Of a stretch of DNA of 64,000 nucleotides, positions 61,359-64,000 are shown in pieces. The DNA lies in contig CM114275.1 in assembly GCA_050084515.1 (NCBI GenBank), forward strand, positions 17,918,001-17,982,000, read 5' to 3'. The notes under the pieces are model-generated. The model made no database searches, was not told where the DNA came from, and saw nothing but the letters and a program-made list of their open reading frames with translations. The first letter of the stretch is position 1. Every line of letters begins with the position of its first letter. Source of the stretch: Blasia pusilla (lineage: Eukaryota > Marchantiophyta > Marchantiopsida > Blasiales). A program made the translations under genes and the position numbers.

Positions 61359-61703
61359 CATGGTTGCACGGAAACGGACAAATTCGGACATGACGGCCCA
61401 CATCTGAGCCCGCCCGAAGCCCGTCCCGTAGCCCGCCATCTAGATCTGGGCTGATGGAGCCCGCATCCATTGCGTGGCCCGCATGGCGGGCTTGGGAAGG
61501 GCAAGAGGGGGCTCACGGCGGGCTAGGGTGGGGGCTAGGGACGAGCTAGGGTGGGTGTGGCGTCGCGCCTGCCCGCCCCTAGGTGCGGGCTCCATCAGCT
61601 CGAGTCTGGGTGGCGGGCTCCGGGTGGGCTCGGGTATCCGGGCCCGCACGGACATATGTCCGTGCAAAGTCCACGGACACACACTTTGTCTGCGTGCAAC
61701 CTT
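61359..61703. mobile_element. GC-rich Mutator-like MITE with 9-bp target duplication
   Basis: The 345-bp element is flanked by identical 9-bases GGCGTAGTG (61350-61358 and 61704-61712). Its ends are inverted (ATGGTTGCACG at left, CGTGCAACCTT at right). Inside, long inverted segments rich in GAGCCCGC pair across the middle, making most of it a potential hairpin. It is far more GC-rich than its surroundings. A 9-base duplication is the mark of Mutator-type transposases. No open frame is credible, so it is non-autonomous. Confidence 0.8.
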
Positions 61704-61884
61704 GGCGTAGTGGTGGTCCATAAGGTGATGTCATGGCCATGTTGGAAATATTTATGGGTAGTAAGTAACTTGTGAGGGTTTTTTTTGGAGGGAGCACCCA
61801 TGTAGAAGACATCTCAATAGCGGATAGTCCCATGAAGAGACTATTGAAGATTGAGTTACAGTCAAGCTCATCAGAAACCTGAAC

Positions 61885-62155
61885 TGTTATATTTGGTACT
61901 CACACAAAGTAGGGAAGCTTAATCTTGGATAGTCATTTAAGCGAGATTATCTTAATTAGGGTCAGTTAATCACAGTTAGTCTAACTCGAGACTATGGTTA
62001 AAGATTAGGGTTAGGGTTGCTTGTACATACCCTATTTAATTGAGAAGGGGGCCAACCTCCACTCATTCTCTCATTGCAAAATTTCGTTCTCCATGGTGGT
62101 GTGTGAGTATGAGAGCCGTTTCCCACCAGTTATGCTTCTTTAGTAGTTTTCTACA
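61885..62155 (+). repeat. Candidate 5' LTR of the second copia element
   Basis: Starts TGTTATATTTGG and ends TTTTCTACA just before the primer-like site. Contains a telomere-like ATTAGGGTTAGGGTT run near 62005. The length of 271 bases is normal for small copia LTRs. Confidence 0.6.
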
Positions 62156-62663
62156 TGATATTAGAGCGATAGGACAACATCATTTGAAATTCTTGGTGTT
62201 TGAGGAGAAAAGAGAGGCAAGAGAAGGCAAAATTTCAGTTTGGGAGAAATAAGTTTCGTTCAGAGCTCAGTGGGTGCAGATTTCAGATAGAGCTTTGACG
62301 ATGATAAAACTTTGGAGGTATTTTTTAGGGCTTTCTCGGTCGATTTAGACATTTGGTTCATCACCGCCTAAATATTTATTATTCTCAATTTCTTGTAGAG
62401 CTCGTCGAGAGCTTCCCAATGCATCCAAAATCGTTCAATTTTGACATTCTGAGCTCTTGCATTAGCAATTTTAGTGTAGGAAAGTGCACTTAGTGAAGAA
62501 AAGTTGTGCAGTTTGCTCTCTACAAGCCAATTTCGACTAGATCTTTCATTTCGTTGATCAATTTTGGCAAATTTTAGATCAATTTATGTTTAGGAATGGT
62601 GCATGCTTCAATTGGAGCAATGGAGAGTCTGAAATTATATTTTTGTGAGTGAAATCGTTCGTC

Positions 62664-64000
62664 ATGGAGTATTCCTTAGCAGCAATTACAGGCGAGAAAC
62701 TAGATAAGCAGAATTACAATGTCTCAAAGTTTTGCATGAAACAATTTCTCATGGGTCAAGAACTATGGGAGCTTGTCACAGGTAATGAGGCCAAGCCAGA
62801 AGGTGACTCAAAAGACTTGAATGCTTGCGCTTGAAGCAAACGCGCAAGGCAAGTAATCCACTATATTTTTATAACGATTAATTCTCCAATGATAGGTCAC
62901 ATTCAAGATGTTGATATTCCAAAGGAGATCTGAGATGCATCGAAAAAGCTGCTCCAGACATCTACAAAGGCCAGAAAGCTTCAATTGAAATAACAATTGA
63001 ACGTAGTGAGGAGAGAATCGTATAACATCAATGATTACGTTTTGAATATTAAACATATTGTTGATCAGTTGAATAGCATTGGAGTGACAGTAGAAGATGA
63101 TGATCTGATTTTGATCTTTAAGGCCTTCCAAAGGATTACAAGTCCTTTGAGATCTCTAACTCAGTGAGAGATAAGTATTCAATCTTTCAAGAGTTAGTCC
63201 CACTATTAATCAGTGAAGAGGTGCGCCTAGTAGGCAGCGGTAGCTTGTCTAGTGCCATATTTGCAAGTTATGGATCAAACAGAGGCAGGGATTGTGGTAG
63301 AAGCACCCATGGTTGTGATGGGTATCAAACATATGGAGGAAGAGGCACTCAATATAGTGTCACTCAATCAACTACAAATCAATATCAGACACAATCACAA
63401 GGTGGTGATGGTGGAAACCATTAGGGTCGAGGTCAGTAGCAAAGGGTCCGTGGATCTTGAAATTAATATAAGATAAAGGGCCACTTTGCAAAGTTTTGCT
63501 TCAAGAAGAAGGTAGATATGAAAACATGAGCCTTACACCAACAAAAATATATGAAACAACAACACCAAGGGCCAATAACAACAACATTCACAAACTTAGC
63601 ACCTCTTGGTCATGACTCATCATATGGGAGGAATAGTCAAGAAAGACTCCACAATAGATTAGTACATAGACTTTGGTGCATCAAATCACATGACCTCACA
63701 AGCTAAATGGTTTAGCAATATGGAGCCGGTGAAAGATCTTGCAATTGTTCTCACAAGAGATTATACTCAATATCATATCACGCATACCGATAAAGTTCCA
63801 ATAACATCAGATGCTCTTTGTGCTCTTGGAAATGTGCTCTATATTCCTATCATTGCAAGAAATTTGATCTCTATAGGACAGATATTAGAACAGGGTTATC
63901 ACATGAAGTTTAACATAGATGGTTATTTTATTGAAATAATGGATGACCGTACTACGATAGCCAAAGGAACTAGATCTGTCAGAATGTTCAAATTAGATGT
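62664..64000 (+). pseudogene. Copia gag, protease and GAG-pre-integrase remnant
   Basis: The ATG at 62664 opens a copia gag N-terminus (EKLDKQNYNVSKFCMKQFLM), which soon meets stops. Weak gag sequence continues across frames to 63.5 kb. The protease box reads YIDFGASNHMT near 63675, where the active site is normally DSGA, so the serine is changed to F. An open GAG-pre-integrase stretch follows (ALGNVLYIPIIARNLISIGQ, then FKLD at the window edge). Several stops make it non-functional. Confidence 0.8.

Larger units (their letters stand above)
61885..64000 (+). mobile_element. Second Ty1/copia retrotransposon, 5' part (runs off window)
   Basis: A candidate 5' LTR (61885-62155, TG...CA) is followed at once by TGATATTAGAGC, close to the initiator-Met primer site TGGTATCAGAGC. 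A leader of about 500 bases leads to gag and the start of pol. The 3' LTR is outside the window, so the LTR limits rest on the TG/CA ends and primer site. Confidence 0.75.

Noticed and set aside
61474-61833. Open frames across the GC-rich MITE
   Set aside because: They exist in most frames on both strands because of GC-rich inverted repeats; none resembles a transposase.
61990-62020. Telomere-like ATTAGGGTTAGGGTT
   Set aside because: Too short for an interstitial telomere and placed inside a candidate copia LTR.
1-64000. CRISPR arrays, rRNA or standard tRNA genes
   Set aside because: No regularly spaced repeat array and no full cloverleaf or rRNA-like block was seen; the only tRNA-like signal is the box B at 40.07 kb.

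Overview
The window is nuclear DNA of a streptophyte, most likely a land plant outside the flowering plants; I cannot name the species. The evidence is spliced host genes with GT-AG introns whose products have plant counterparts, AT-rich intergenic DNA filled with Ty1/copia, Ty3/gypsy and MITE debris, and a block of plant-mitochondrial-type DNA carrying a group II intron reverse transcriptase fragment.

Host genes, in order: the 3' part of a HECT ubiquitin ligase of the UPL5 type (+, 1-5150); the exosome cap subunit RRP4 (-, 14605-10234, seven exons); an unrecognised lysine-rich coiled-coil protein (+, 43376-43915), whose coding signal appears to continue in another frame; GMP synthase (+, 47708-50398, six exons); and a TBC-domain Rab GTPase-activating protein (-, 56436-52343, eight exons). 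For RRP4, GMP synthase and the TBC protein I could join exons in phase from a plausible ATG to a stop (318, 539 and 387 residues), so these look intact. UPL5/RRP4 and GMPS/TBC are convergent pairs. The genes serve unrelated housekeeping roles: protein turnover, RNA processing, purine synthesis and vesicle traffic.

Between RRP4 and the 43-kb gene lies a retroelement cluster: a tandem-repeat and MITE zone (15.1-15.7 kb), a decayed chromodomain-type Ty3/gypsy (15.9-17.9 kb), a short Ty1/copia with both LTRs and an initiator-Met-type primer site (18.7-22.15 kb, minus strand), and a large Ty3/gypsy element (22.2-34.8 kb). A quiet AT-rich stretch with more MITE ends and a possible SINE follows (35-41.5 kb). 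A second Ty1/copia starts at 61.9 kb and runs off the window, just after a GC-rich Mutator-like MITE with a 9-bp target duplication.

The most unusual content is the large Ty3/gypsy element. Its order is gag with zinc knuckle, protease, a cytosine-5 DNA methyltransferase with motifs in canonical order, reverse transcriptase/RNase H, integrase and a C-terminal PHD finger. It therefore carried both a DNA-methylation writer and a chromatin-reader-type finger. This copy is dead: it has stops, frameshifts and a changed methyltransferase motif VI, and about 2.47 kb of organelle-like DNA splits the methyltransferase between motifs IV and VI.
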